DNA from: Guadua angustifolia
Taxonomy: Eukaryota; Streptophyta; Magnoliopsida; Poales; Poaceae
Reading direction: 5' to 3'
Assembly (NCBI GenBank): GCA_036346375.1
Contig: CM070511.1
Location: forward strand, 3,844,001 to 3,908,000
Length of the DNA: 64,000 nt
Numbering within the stretch: position 1 is the stretch's first letter; the number at the start of each line of letters is the position of its first letter. The position numbers and the translations under genes are program-made. The notes beneath the pieces are model-generated. The model had not been told where the DNA came from. It was given only the letters and a program-made list of their open reading frames with translations, and did no database searches. Shown here one piece after another: positions 9,026 through 20,462 of this stretch.

Positions 9026-10663
9026 GTACTACCCGTCTGACCCAAAGGATGGAAGTAATCGAGTACCAAGATCTGATCGAGCATCGCCTCGAGGCAACAA
9101 TACGCTGAAGACTCAATCATAATCTACAACAGATGAGGCCCAGACACCGTAGAAGTTGTCTTTGAAACACCGACGTCAACCCCGCCACGATCCGCAAGGA
9201 GATGACTCTCTAAATGCCGCCAACCAAAATCAAGAGGACAAAGATAGCTATCCAAGAGCACGCAACCCTCCGTTTGATATCGTGGTGGAGGCGAAGAGGA
9301 AGATTAGCTAGATGTTTAGGATCATAATTCACGGTTATTAGTCGTACCTAAAGTAGTAGTTGCCAATTTAATATTTCCGTTATCATAAGACCTATAGGTC
9401 CAGCCTCGTAATAAAAGAGATATGTCGGGCAAGACTTTGAAGTTTTAGGTTATTGTTTATGGTTCAAACTATCAAGAATTTTACGTGTCGACTAATGACC
9501 CAAATTGAGTTATAAGCATGAAGAATAAAGCGTTTATGGAATACTTGGATGAAATTGTGGTTGTTTTGTGTCTCCCAAGTTAGAAGAAGAGCACGGAGTA
9601 TTTGCGATTAGTTTTTATGTGACAAAATTAGCAAATGTGACTTTGGAAAGAAAGGTAGAATTCAGTAGTCATGTAATGACAAGCTAAAGGAGTTGCCGTG
9701 GACCCAAGTAAAGGGAAGCTATATTGCATTAGGGAGCAGCCAAGGCGGTTACCTAAACCATAGTTTGCTAGGAATGTCGGGTTAATGCCGTTGATTCATC
9801 GAAGGAATTGCGATGATTGCTAGGTCTCCTCATAAATTGGGGAAGATGGAAAGGAAGTTTGTATAGTCGAAGGAAAAAATTCCGGTAGCTAGAGAAGATG
9901 GCTAGAATTGATTAAGGATTATAATGCTGGGATCCATTATCATCCGGGAAAAGCTAATGTAGAAGCCGATGCTTTAAGCCAGAAAAGCCACAGTGTAAAT
10001 GTTATAGAAGCGAGCGATCAGGCAGAGTCGTGTGAGAGAATTTCAGAAGTTAAGATTAGAGGTTGTGCCGCAAGGATTTCGTCTGCCTTAGAGGTAAAAC
10101 CAACCCTAGAAGACCAAACCAGAGAAAGGTTGAAAACAACATAGTCGAGGCAGAAGAGTTATGTTGACAATCGCCATCGTGACTTGAGTTTTGAGCCCAA
10201 CGATTATGTGTACCTTAGGGTTACTCCGCTTGAAGGTGTTAAGAGGTTCCATGTCAAAGGGAAGCTTGCACCTAGGTTTGTAGGGCCATTTAAGATATTG
10301 AGCCGTCGAGGAGAAGTTGCTTATCAATTGGAATTGCCAGAGTCATTGGCAGGTGTGCATGATGTATTCCAGGTGTCTCAACGTAAGAAATGTCTTAGAG
10401 TGCCAAGCAGAAGCGCAGCAGATTAAAAGCTATCGAGCTACGGGAAGATCTAACCTAAAAAAAGTAGCCGATCAGGATTTTGGATATAATGGAGCGTAGA
10501 ACCAGAAACAAGTCCACTCGCTTTTGTAGAGTTCAATAGAGTAATCATTCGGAAAAATGGAGCCACATGGGAAAGTGAAGAAGATCTGAACAAAGAATTC
10601 CCGAACCTATTCTCTAGTTAGCCCCAAATCTCGGGGTCGAGATTCCGTTAAGGGGGGGAGGTT
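9026..10663 (+). pseudogene. Decayed pol and chromodomain, left copy
   Basis: No long frame. Traces in order: a reverse transcriptase shred near 9520 (KNKAFMEYLDEIVVV-like) with no catalytic DD, an RNase H tail at 9912-9990 (IKDYNAGIHYHPGKANVEAD), and the integrase C-terminus at 10142-10420 (LAPRFVGPFKILSRRGEVAY). A chromodomain trace with NGATWESEEDLNKEF-type sequence is at 10540-10605. The purine tract AAGGGGGGGAGG precedes the LTR at 10650-10663. Confidence 0.65.
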
Positions 10664-13479
10664 TGTAACATCCCAAAATTTCAGCTTTTCAATTAATTTA
10701 ATATTATTTTATTGCTAATTATGGATTTTATGATTTTTCTGAATTTATTTGGATTTTCTGAGATTTATTTGAATTCTTTGGAATTAAACATATTATCTTT
10801 TGGTCAAGAAATAATTATAAAAAGAGATTTGCAAAATAAAGTTTTTCTGAAAATATTTTATTTAAATCCAGAATAGCTCAAAGTATTTTTGAGAATTTTA
10901 TGAGAATTTTTAGAGTATTTTTAAGGCCCCAAATAAATCAAAACCTTTATTCGGAATAAATGAAAAAGGAAAAATTTGGGGAATTATGGAATGAATGATG
11001 TCGGGCCCGGCCCAAACACCGTGGTCGACGAGCGGTTTTAACCTAAGCCATCTCAGCCGTCGCTCGCCGATCGTGTGGTCCGTAGCCATCGTCTCCAAGA
11101 AGGAAGGCTGCGCCGCCGTCTCCGAGTCCGGTTCGTACCCGCCGAGACCTTCCTTGGATTGCGCGCTCCTCCGGGTATAAATAGAGACCCCGACCCCCTC
11201 CCCGGAACTCACCTTGAGCCTCCGCGCCTTTTCCCTCTTGTGCCATCACCGGAGAGGCTTCGAAGAGCGCACGGGAGCTCACCGGAGTACGAAGGGAGTC
11301 GCCGAGGCTTTGCGTCGAGATTTCGTTGTCGTCGGCAGTCTCTTCCACCGCACCGGAGCTGGATTCGAGTCCCTCGTGCTGCGCCGCATCCGAATCACCA
11401 CCTCTTCCTCGCCGGAGTGCACTCGTTCGCGTCGAGGCGCGTGCTGCCTCGAAGTCCGGCAATTGCGCCACCGTGTTTTCATCACCGCTCGGGAAGCATC
11501 TCAGCCGTCAGATCAACCATCAACGCTCAGGATTCGTCCACGTCGCCAGCTGGGGTGGGTTAATACTTCCTTGACGCGTGTCGCCACGTAGACTGCGTTG
11601 CTGAGGTGGCGCCGCGTCGGCATCGAGCTGGCATTGCGTGGCGCCACATGTGTCGGTGACGTCGAAAATCAGATTTTCAATATAAAATAATTCGCTAAAT
11701 TCGGAAATTCTATTTTCGTGGTTATTTTCAGGATTTTCCAAACTTGAAACCTTATAACTTTTGCATACTGAACTCGGATTGAGGTGATTCAAATTCCTAA
11801 AAATTTGTAAAAATGATATCTTTCTAATGGTGGCTTTTATTTGAATTTTTGAATTTGTTTGCTCTTTTATTTTGGTGTTTATTTGCTTTTCTTTTTCGAT
11901 TCGCGTGAGCGTTGAATTGTGCGAGGCTTCAAGGATTTCTCACTCAGAGTTATTTTCAGACCAAGACCAGGAACTTAACCAAGGCAAGTTGTGCTTTGAT
12001 CATGTTGCACCTATAAACTAGATTGCATGCTATTTTGATTTAACTTATCACTTATTATTTCGTGAGTATAAATGTTTTCAACTTAAGTTTGGGATTAGCT
12101 ATCATACCCTTTGAACTATACCCTACCTTGTTGTTTGTATGCCATGCTTCATTGTCACCTTAAGTTGGTTACTATAGTTGGTTAATAATGAAATCAACAT
12201 GGATGGTTAGAACGAATAGAATTGCTTAGCCATGCCACGACATCACATGTTCATGGAATAATGATTATTAATCTTGACTAATGGTATATGGAACAATGAT
12301 GTTAATTTGTGTGTCATGTGTGGTCGCACAAAGAGATTGAGTTGTTGTGGCAGCGGAGTCACGCAACGATGTTGATTTGTGAAGAGCACGTGGTGCTTGG
12401 TAACCAACCGAGATAATCACTTTAGATTGAAGCAAGTGGAAGGGCAAGGGTGCGGGGTGGGCCTGATGGGCGAGAAAGGGTATGTGTATGTCTTGCTTTA
12501 ATCAATCCTAAGGACTTAACCTTGCGAGCCTTTGACTGAGTCTTACTTGCAACCACATGTCGGAATGAGACAAAGATAGTGACTAATTTGCAAATGCTTA
12601 ACTTAAGTGCTATCTTGGTGGTGTGGGTCCGGTTCACGGAGGAAACACACATGGCGCAAGAGGGGGCCTGTTGTGGTGGTTTAGCCCTTGATGTTGAAAC
12701 CTTAGCGGGTAGCACCGGGTTAAGAGGATGCATTGTAAAGGCTTCATTACGATCGTTACTTTGTGTGGTGCATGGTTGTATCATGTGGGTAAAGTGCATA
12801 ACCTCTGCAGAGTGTACAATCTATTCGGATAGCCGTGCTCACGGTATTGAGCAATGCTCGAATTACAAATCAAGGGGTAGTTAATTAAAATGAACAATCA
12901 TATGGGATGGCGGGATGCCATGTGGATAATGGAATTTGATTTAGGTTGAGACTTGGGTTGATTTGCAAACAATGGAATCTATTTACTTGTTATTATTTGT
13001 TTCTTGTCTTTTCAATCTACATATTGCTTATGTTTGAAAATGCTTCTTCGCTTGAGATCCACTTAGCCATTCCTTTGGAATAAGCCTTGCATATAGCTAT
13101 GATAGAATTGCATTACATACACAACTTGTTGAGTACGTGTTGGTGTACTCACCCTTGCCTACAAAAATCATCGATCAAGAAGGAGTACCATGAAGGGGCG
13201 AATGTTTAGGTGCGAGCCTTGTCGGTTACTGTGGTATCTTGAGGGTTATCTACGTCTTCATTCCGCCGCAGTTCAATTTGTTGTTCGCCTTGTGAGGCAT
13301 TGCTAAGTAAGTTGACCATAAGGTCATACAACCGTAATATTTAATATATTATGTCTTTTACCTTATTTACGTTGTGTATGATTGTGATATTCACTAATGT
13401 TGAGCTGTGTGCACTAAGCGTGATCTGGACTAGTCAAGATATACACGAGGGTCCGGATTTGCATATTCGGGTCCCGACA
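10664..13479 (+). repeat. Tekay-like LTR, left copy
   Basis: 2816 bp, starts TGTAACATCCCAAAATTT and ends TTCGGGTCCCGACA. The TATA box TATAAATA is at 11174-11181 with a GC-rich leader after it; the first ~330 bases are very AT-rich. It acts as the 5' LTR of the element to its right because a primer binding site follows at 13484. Frames inside are not genes. Confidence 0.9.
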
Positions 13480-13483
13480 AGAG

Positions 13484-13496
13484 TGGTATCAGAGCC
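13484..13496 (+). other. Primer binding site (initiator Met tRNA type)
   Basis: TGGTATCAGAGCC, four bases after the LTR end. Same type as in the Reina-like element and in element G. Confidence 0.9.
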
Positions 13497-14278
13497 ATAC
13501 TGACTGTAGGTCTTGGCCCTAGATAGTTGGTCGTCCCTATAGGTCCTTCAAAATTATTTTCTAAAGTAAAAGTTCTAAACCTAGAAGAATAATGTGTTCT
13601 TGACTTATCTCATTCTTCTACTTCTGTCCTTACCAAAAATTCTTTCTTGTCCCTTGCTGAAGTCTCTTACTCTTACCTCTTCCGAATTGAGTTAAATTCT
13701 TATCTGAGTTATCTAAGTAGAAAACGATATACCACACTTTAAGAGATGTCGTCGAGTGCCTACCGATACCATAAAGATCACAAAGGAAAGAATTATCAAG
13801 CTCACAGAAGAGTGGATCAACGAAGTAAATCAAGAGCTAGAAGACTCAGTGCTTCAAGTAACCAGTTGAGACTCATGTGTGGGAATCGCGTTTCCTAAGA
13901 TAGGAGTGTCACCCATGTAGACGGTAGTTTTGTGTGTTTAGGTTAAATTGGTTCTTCTTGACTACTGAGTGTGCAGTATGTGTTGCAAAGCTTTTAGGCT
14001 TATATAAGCAACCATACCAAGTTATTAATATTGATTGCTTAAAGTTAATGGGTTAAACCTATCTTCTCCGTGTTAGGATTTTTGCTCCTTACCTATGCTA
14101 ATTTCGTTTCCTTAACCCTTGAGGTAATCAAGCAGATGGTTCAGAATAGTGATAGCAATGGAGATAGTGAAAGTGGAAACTCTAAGGATGGATTAGTTCC
14201 TCATCCGTCAATCTGATAGATATCACGAGAACTTCAAAGAGTTTTTGACCGCTCCGACTCGGTTGATGCAAGCAAGGA
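13497..14278 (+). other. Leader and gag-deleted region of the Tekay-like element
   Basis: No gene supported. Parts match the leader of element G on the other strand (CATACCAAGTTATTAATA here; the reverse complement near 61290-61315), showing one family. The gag capsid part that G still has at 60720-61019 is absent here. Confidence 0.55.
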
Positions 14279-14641
14279 TTGAAACAAATCTGTAATATCA
14301 CTGAGAATGATATGGCCGCAATAAATTCAAAGAAGAACACCACCAATGTACCTCGTTCGAGATCTGGACAACTAGACGAGTTAAAGGATCGTGCGTGCAT
14401 TCGCTGTGGAGAGATAGGACATACCGTAGACGAGCATGTGATCAATTGCTCCAGTTGTGAAGGAAGCCATTCTCCTAGAGAATGTCCTATGGGCAACATC
14501 ACATGTTACCTTTGTGAAGGTCGAGATCACTGTCCACCTCAATGTCCCCTGGATCCGATAATGACCGCCGTGATACAACATCAATGTAAGAATCTACGGA
14601 CCCTAGTTGCTCAAGAATTATCAATAAGAGGGGAAAGTTAA
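14279..14641 (+). pseudogene. Gag nucleocapsid fragment with clustered Cys/His motifs
   Basis: 120 codons containing ACIRCGEIGHTVDEH, NCSSCEGSHSPREC and CYLCEGRDHCPPQC, that is CxxC-type knuckles in series. Element G has the same motifs at 60440-60590 on the minus strand. The ATG at 14279 is probably internal to the original gag. Absent from the left copy, which begins downstream. Confidence 0.65.
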
Positions 14642-14712
14642 TCGCCCGTAAGGCGTCGCTTGGAGAATTAAAACACAACCTCCTAAACTCACAACCCCGA
14701 TCAGAAATCGAG

Positions 14713-15300
14713 AAGTGGCAATCACCAATGCATATTTCTTAAGTGATAAAGAAGGTCATTGGTCTAGAGAGTGCCCTCTGAAGCAACCAACCCTGGATTA
14801 TAAAAGTGAAGATGAGTACACGGTTGCACCCATCAAGGCAAAACGATTGTGCTACTACTGTCAGGAAGAAGGCCATTTTGTTAAGCAATGCCCACGGAGA
14901 GAACAAGTATTTCCTACGCCATGGGAATACCGTGGTTACTTCCGTCTACATAACGCCAAGAGTAGGCGGTGAAGTTGCAAGAGAAATTTGTCGAGAGAAC
15001 CAATTGAAGAAAAGACGTTTAGGTAAAGACACTATTCCAATCAACGAATGCTCAAGAAAAGAAGTTCACCCTAGACTCGCTATAATCACCACAAACCCGA
15101 GCATTTTGCCAATAAGTGCCCTCAAAAGAAAGCGATCACGTCAATTGAGTCAATCCTAACTCCGCCTGTTGAAGCCTCGCACCGAGGGCAATACCGAGCA
15201 GAAGTCACCATCACAAGAAATGTTTCTCTTGCAATGAGCCAGGACATTTTGCCAATAAGTGTCCGAAGAAGGGAAACGTTACTCCAGTTCGTTTCAATTT
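14713..15300 (+). pseudogene. Gag zinc-knuckle region, right copy
   Basis: Same sequence as 8420-9025. The frame is intact to CYYCQEEGHFVKQC and then disturbed; CFSCNEPGHFANKC can still be read near 15220. The damage is at different places from the left copy. Confidence 0.65.
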
Positions 15301-16935
15301 GAGTACTACCCCGTCTACAGCCCCAGTGACAGGAAGTAATCGAGTACCAGTACAGTCAGGAGCATCGCCTCAGACAGCAATACGCGGAAGACTCAATCAT
15401 AATCACAACAGATGAGGCCCAGGACACCGTAGAAGTTGTGCTGGAAACACCTGACGTCAACCCCGCCGCTGATCCGCAAGGAGATGACTCTCTCGTCGCC
15501 AACCAAAATCAAGAGGACAAAGATAGCTATCCAAGAGCCTGCAACCCTCCGTTTGATATCTGTGGTGGAGGCGAAGAGGAAGATTAGCTAGATGTTTAGG
15601 ATCATAATTCACAGTTATTAGTCGTACCTAAAGTAGTAGTTGCCAATTTAATATTTCCGTTATCATAAGACCTATAGGTCCAGCCTCGTAATAAAAGAGA
15701 TATGTCGGCAAGACTTTGAAGTTTTAGGTTATTGTTTATGGTTCAAACTATCAAGAATTTTACGTATCAGCTAATGACCCAGCTTGAGTTATAAGCATGA
15801 AGAATAAAGCAGTTATGGAATACTTGGATGAAATTGTGGTTGTTTTTGTGTCTCCCAAGTTAGAAGAAGAGCACGCGAGTATTTGCGATTAGTTTTATGC
15901 GACAAAATTAGCAAATGTGACTTTGGAAAGAGAAGGTAGAATTTCAGTAGTCATGTAATGACAAGCAAAGGAGTTGCCGTGGACCCAAGTAAAGGGGAAG
16001 CTATATTGCATTAGGGAGCAGCCAAGGGCGGTTACCCTAAACCATAGTTTGCTAGGAATGTCGGGTTAATGCCGTTGATTCATCGAAGGAATTGCGATGA
16101 TTGCTAGGTCTCCTACGCAAATTGGGGAAGATGGAAAGGAAGTTTGTATAGTGCGAAGGAAAAAATTCCGGTAGCTAGAGAAGATGGCTAGAATTGATTA
16201 AGGATTATAATGCTGGGATCCATTATCATCCGGGAAAAGCTAATGTAGAAGCCGATGCTTTAAGCCAGAAAAGCCACAATGTAAATGTTATAGAAGCGAG
16301 CGATTAGGCGAGTCGTGTGAGAGAATTTGAAGTTAAGATTAGAGGTTGTGCCGCAAGGATTTAAATCGCTTTAGAGGTAAAACCAACCCTAGAAGACCAA
16401 ACCAGAGAAAGGTTGAAAACAACATAGTCGAGGCAGAAGAGTTATGTTGACAATCGCCATCGTGACTTGAGTTTTGAGCCCAATGATTATGTGTACCTTA
16501 GGGTTACTCCGCTTGAAGGTGTTAAGAGGTTCCATGTCAAAGGGAAGCTTGCACCTAGGTTTGTAGGGCCATTTAAGATATTGAGCCGTCGAGGAGAAGT
16601 TGCTTATCAATTGGAATTGCCAGAGTCATTGGCAGGTGTGCATGATGTATTCCAGGTGTCTCAACGTAAGAAATGTCTTAGAGTGCCAACCAGAGCGAGC
16701 AGCTTAAAAGCTATCGAGCTCTGTGAAGATCTAACCTAAAAAAGTAGCCGATCAGATTTTGGATATAATGGGCGTAGAACCGTAAATAAGTCCACTCGCT
16801 TTTGTAGAGTTCAATAGAGTAATCATTCGAAAAATGGAGCCACATGGGAAAGTGAAGAAGATCTGAACAAAGAATTCCGATCCTATTCTCTAGTTAGCCC
16901 CAAATCTAAAATTGAGATTCCGTTAAGGGGAGGTT
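15301..16935 (+). pseudogene. Decayed pol and chromodomain, right copy
   Basis: A reverse transcriptase shred near 15797 reads MKNKAVMEYLDEIVVVFV then SPKLEEEHASICD, so the catalytic IDD and following residues are missing. An RNase H tail is at 16190-16270. The integrase C-terminus is at 16450-16739 (VTPLEGVKRFHVKGKLAPRF, then GVHDVFQVSQRKKCLRVP). A chromodomain trace with stops follows at 16740-16890. Purine tract AAGGGGAGG at 16925-16933. Confidence 0.65.
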
Positions 16936-19766
16936 TGTAACATCCCAAAATTTCAGCTTTTCAATTAATTTAATATTATTTTATTGCTAATTATGGATTT
17001 TATGATTTTTCTGAATTTATTTGGATTTTCTGAGATTTATTTGAATTCTTTGGAATTAAACATATTATCTTTTGGTCAAGAAATAATTATAAAAAGAGAT
17101 TTGCAAAATAAAGTTTTTCTGAAAATATTTTATTTAAATCCAGAATAGCTCAAAGTATTTTTGAGAATTTTATGAGAATTTTTAGAGTATTTTTAAGGCC
17201 CCAAATAAATCAAAAACTTTATTCGGAATAAATGAAAAAGGAAAAATTTGGGGAATTATGGAATGAACAGTGTCAGGCCCGGCCCAAACACTGTGTCGAT
17301 CGAGCGGGTTTTAACCTAAGCCATCTCAGCCGTCGCTCGCCGATCGTGTGGTCCGTAGCCATCGTCTCCAAGAAGGAAGGCTGCGCCGCCGTCTCCGAGT
17401 CCGGTTCGTACCCGCCGAGACCTTCCTTGGATTGCGCGCTCCTCCGGGTATAAATAGAGACCCCGACCCCCTCCCCGGAACTCACCTTGAGCCTCCGTGC
17501 CTTTTCCCTCTTGTGCCATCACCGGAGAGGCTTCGAAGAGCGCATGGGAGCTCACCGGAGTACGAAGGGAGTCGCCGAGGCTTTGCGTCGAGATTTCGTT
17601 GTCGTCGGCAGTCTCTTCCACCGCACCGGAGCTGGATTCGAGTCCCTCGTGCTGCGCCGCATCCGAATCACCACCTCTTCCTCGCCGGAGTGCACTCGTT
17701 CGCCGTCGGGAGCGTCGTCGTCCTCGAGTCCGGCCGGCTGCGCCACCGTGTTTTCATCACCGCTCGGGAAGCATCTCAGCCGTCAGATCAACCATCAACG
17801 CTCAGGATTCGTCCACGTCGCCAGCTGGGGTGGGTTAATACTTCCTTGACGCGTGTCGCCACGTAGACTGCGTTGCTGAGGTGGCGCCGCGTCGGCATCG
17901 AGCTGGCATTGCGTGGCGGCACATGTGTCAGCTGACGTCGGAAAATCAGATTTTTCAATATAAAATAATTCGCTAAATTCGGAAATTCTATTTTCAGGGT
18001 TATTTTCAGGATTTTCCAAACTTCGAAACCTTATAACTTTTGCATACGAACTCGGATTGAGGTGATTCAAATTCCTAAAAATTTGTAAAAATGATATCTT
18101 TCTAATGGTGGCTTTTATTTGAATTTTTGAATTTGTTTGCTCTTTTATTTTGGTGTTTATTTGCTTTTCTTTTTCGATTCGCGTAGACGTTGAATTGTGC
18201 GAGGCTTCTGAAGGGGATTTCTCAGCTCAGGAGTTATTTTCAGACCAAGACCAGGAACTTAACCAAGGCAAGTTGTGCTTTGATCATGTTGCATCTATAA
18301 ACTAGATTGCATGCTATTTTGATTTAACTTATCACTTATTATTTCATGAGTATAAATGTTTTCAACTTAAGTTTGGGATTAGCTATCATACCCTTTGAAC
18401 TATACCCTACCTTGTTGTTTGTATGCCATGCTTCATTGTCACCTTAAGTTGGTTACTATAGTTGGTTAATAATGAAATCAACATGGATGGTTAGAACGGA
18501 ATAGAATTGCTTAGCCATGCCACGACATCACATGTTCATGGAATAATGATTATTTATCTTGACTAATGGTATATGGAACAATGATGTTAATTTGTGTGTC
18601 ATGTGGTCGCACAAAGAGATTGAGTTGTTGTGGCGTGAGTCACATAGCGATGTTGATTTGTGAAGAGCACGTGGTGCTTGGTAACCAACCGGAGATAATC
18701 ACTTTAGATTGAAGCAAGTGGAAGGGCAAGGGTGCGAGGTGGGCCGATGGGCGAGAAAGGGTATGTGTATGTCTTGCTTTAATCAATCCTAAGGACTTAA
18801 CCTTGCGAGCCTTTGACTGAGTCTTACTTGCAACCACATGTCGGAATGGGACAAATTAGGTGACTAATTTGCAAATGCTTAACTTAAGTGCTATCTTGGT
18901 GGTGTGGGTCGGGTTCACGGAGGAAACTCACATGGCGCAAGAGGGGGCCTGTTGTGGTGGTTTAGCCCTTCGTGTTGAAACCTTAGCGGGTAGCACCGGG
19001 TTAAGAGGATGCATTGTAAAGGCTTCGTTCACGATCGTTCGCTTTGTGTGGTGCATGGTTGTATCATGTGGGTAAAGTGCATAACCTCTGCAGAGTGTAC
19101 AATCTATTAGGATAGCCGTGCTCACGGTATTGAGCAATGCTCGAATTACAGATCAAGGGGTAGTTAATTAAAATGAACAATCATTATGGGATGGCGGATG
19201 CCATGTGGATAATGGAATTTGATTTAGGTTGAGACTTGGGTTGATTTGCAAACAATGGAATCTATTTACTTGTTATTATTTGTTTTACTGTCTTTTCAAT
19301 CTACATATTGCTTATGTTTGAAAATGTTGCTTACTGCTTGAGAACCACTTAGCCATTCCTTTGGAATAAGCCTTGCATATAGCTATGATAGAATTGCATT
19401 CTGTGCACAACTTGTTGAGTACGTGTTGGTGTACTCACCCTTGCCTACAAAAATCATCGATCTTGAAGGAGTACCATGAAGGGACGAATGTTTAGGGTGC
19501 GAGCCTTGTCGGTTACTGTGGTATCTTGAGGGTTATCTCGTCTTCATTCATTGCAGCTCAATTTGTTGTTCGCCTTGTGAGGCATTGCTAAGTAAGTTGA
19601 CCATAAGGTCATACAACTGGTAATATTTAATATATTATGTCTTTTACCTTATTTACGTTGTGTATGATTGTGATATTCACTAATGTTGAGCCTGTGTGCA
19701 CTAGCGTGATCCTGGACTAGTGCAGTATACACAGAGGGTCCGGATTTGCATATTCGGGTCCCGACA
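16936..19766 (+). repeat. Tekay-like LTR, right copy (3' LTR)
   Basis: 2831 bp, same ends as the left LTR; TATA box near 17449-17456. The first ~300 bases are almost identical to the left copy, and differences increase in GC-rich parts, mostly at CAG/CTG. It ends directly against CACTA transposase sequence. Confidence 0.9.
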
Positions 19767-20462
19767 AAACTCTCGAAAGGTTGTGTACATGGGCCACCGT
19801 AGGTTCCTCCATACGAAGGACCCGTTAAGAAGGAAGGGTGAGAATTTTGATGGGACAGAAGAGAAACGTAATAAGCCCCTGCATCGCAGTGGGATGCTTG
19901 TATTTTTTTTAGTAAAGGATCTAAAAGTAGTATTTGGAAAAGGTCCTGGTAGCAAACCTATCCCGACTGAACAAGATCACACGAAGCCCATTTGGAAGAA
20001 GTCAATATTTTAGGACTTACCTTACTAGAGAGACTTAGAGGTCCGCCACTCACTGGATTTCATGTATATCATGAAGAATGTCTGCGTGAACCTACTAGGC
20101 TTCCTAGATATGTACGGCAAATCAAAAGATACACTTCAAGCACGAAAGGACCTATAGCTATTGGGACTCAGGAACGACCTACATCCGGAAAAGAGAGCGA
20201 AAGGACAGCATTACCTCCACCCCGCGAGCTACACTCTGAGCAAGGAAGAGAAAAAAAACATGATTAAATTCTTGAACAGTGTGAATGTCCCTTTTGAATA
20301 CTCCTCGAACATAAGGAGACTCATAAACACGAAAGAGAATAAAATTGTACAGCTAAAATCCCATGATTGTCATGTGTTGATGACACAATTGCTCCTAGCG
20401 GTGGTGCGAGGTATTCTGCCGAACTGGGTACGAGGGACAATCATAGAGTTGTGTTCGTTCTT
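19767..20462 (+). pseudogene. CACTA transposase (TNP2-like), middle part
   Basis: NSRKVVYMGHRRFLHTKDPL is the end of a Transposase_21 domain (PF02992), and LKSHDCHVLMTQLLLAVVRG is the start of DUF4218 (PF13960), in different frames. The reading reaches ELCSFF at 20462 and is then interrupted by the solo LTR, resuming with FFNAVSQKV at 25524. Frameshifts near 20010 and 20240 make it non-functional as written. Transposase of this family cuts the element at CACTA ends. Confidence 0.8.

Larger units (their letters stand above)
8420..19766 (+). mobile_element. Tekay-like chromovirus, duplicated (internal - LTR - internal - LTR)
   Basis: A ~5.05-kb unit occurs twice head to tail: 8420-13479 and 14713-19766. 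Each holds gag zinc knuckles, pol remnants and a 2.8-kb LTR. The middle LTR is followed by a primer binding site, so 10664-19766 is a complete LTR-internal-LTR element, and the left copy is a second internal region without its own 5' LTR. Internals are only 2.2-3.5 kb and lack protease, most of reverse transcriptase and the integrase core, so it is non-autonomous. PBS type, integrase C-terminal sequence and chromodomain remnant suit Tekay/Del. The left edge at 8420 is not an LTR edge, so a deletion also removed part of the host CACTA gene. Confidence 0.85.

Noticed and set aside
10906..11591. LTR-borne GC-rich frames (up to 162 codons) repeated at 17230-17866
   Set aside because: They follow the LTR TATA box at 11174 but occur in several frames and strands at once and differ by indels between the two copies.
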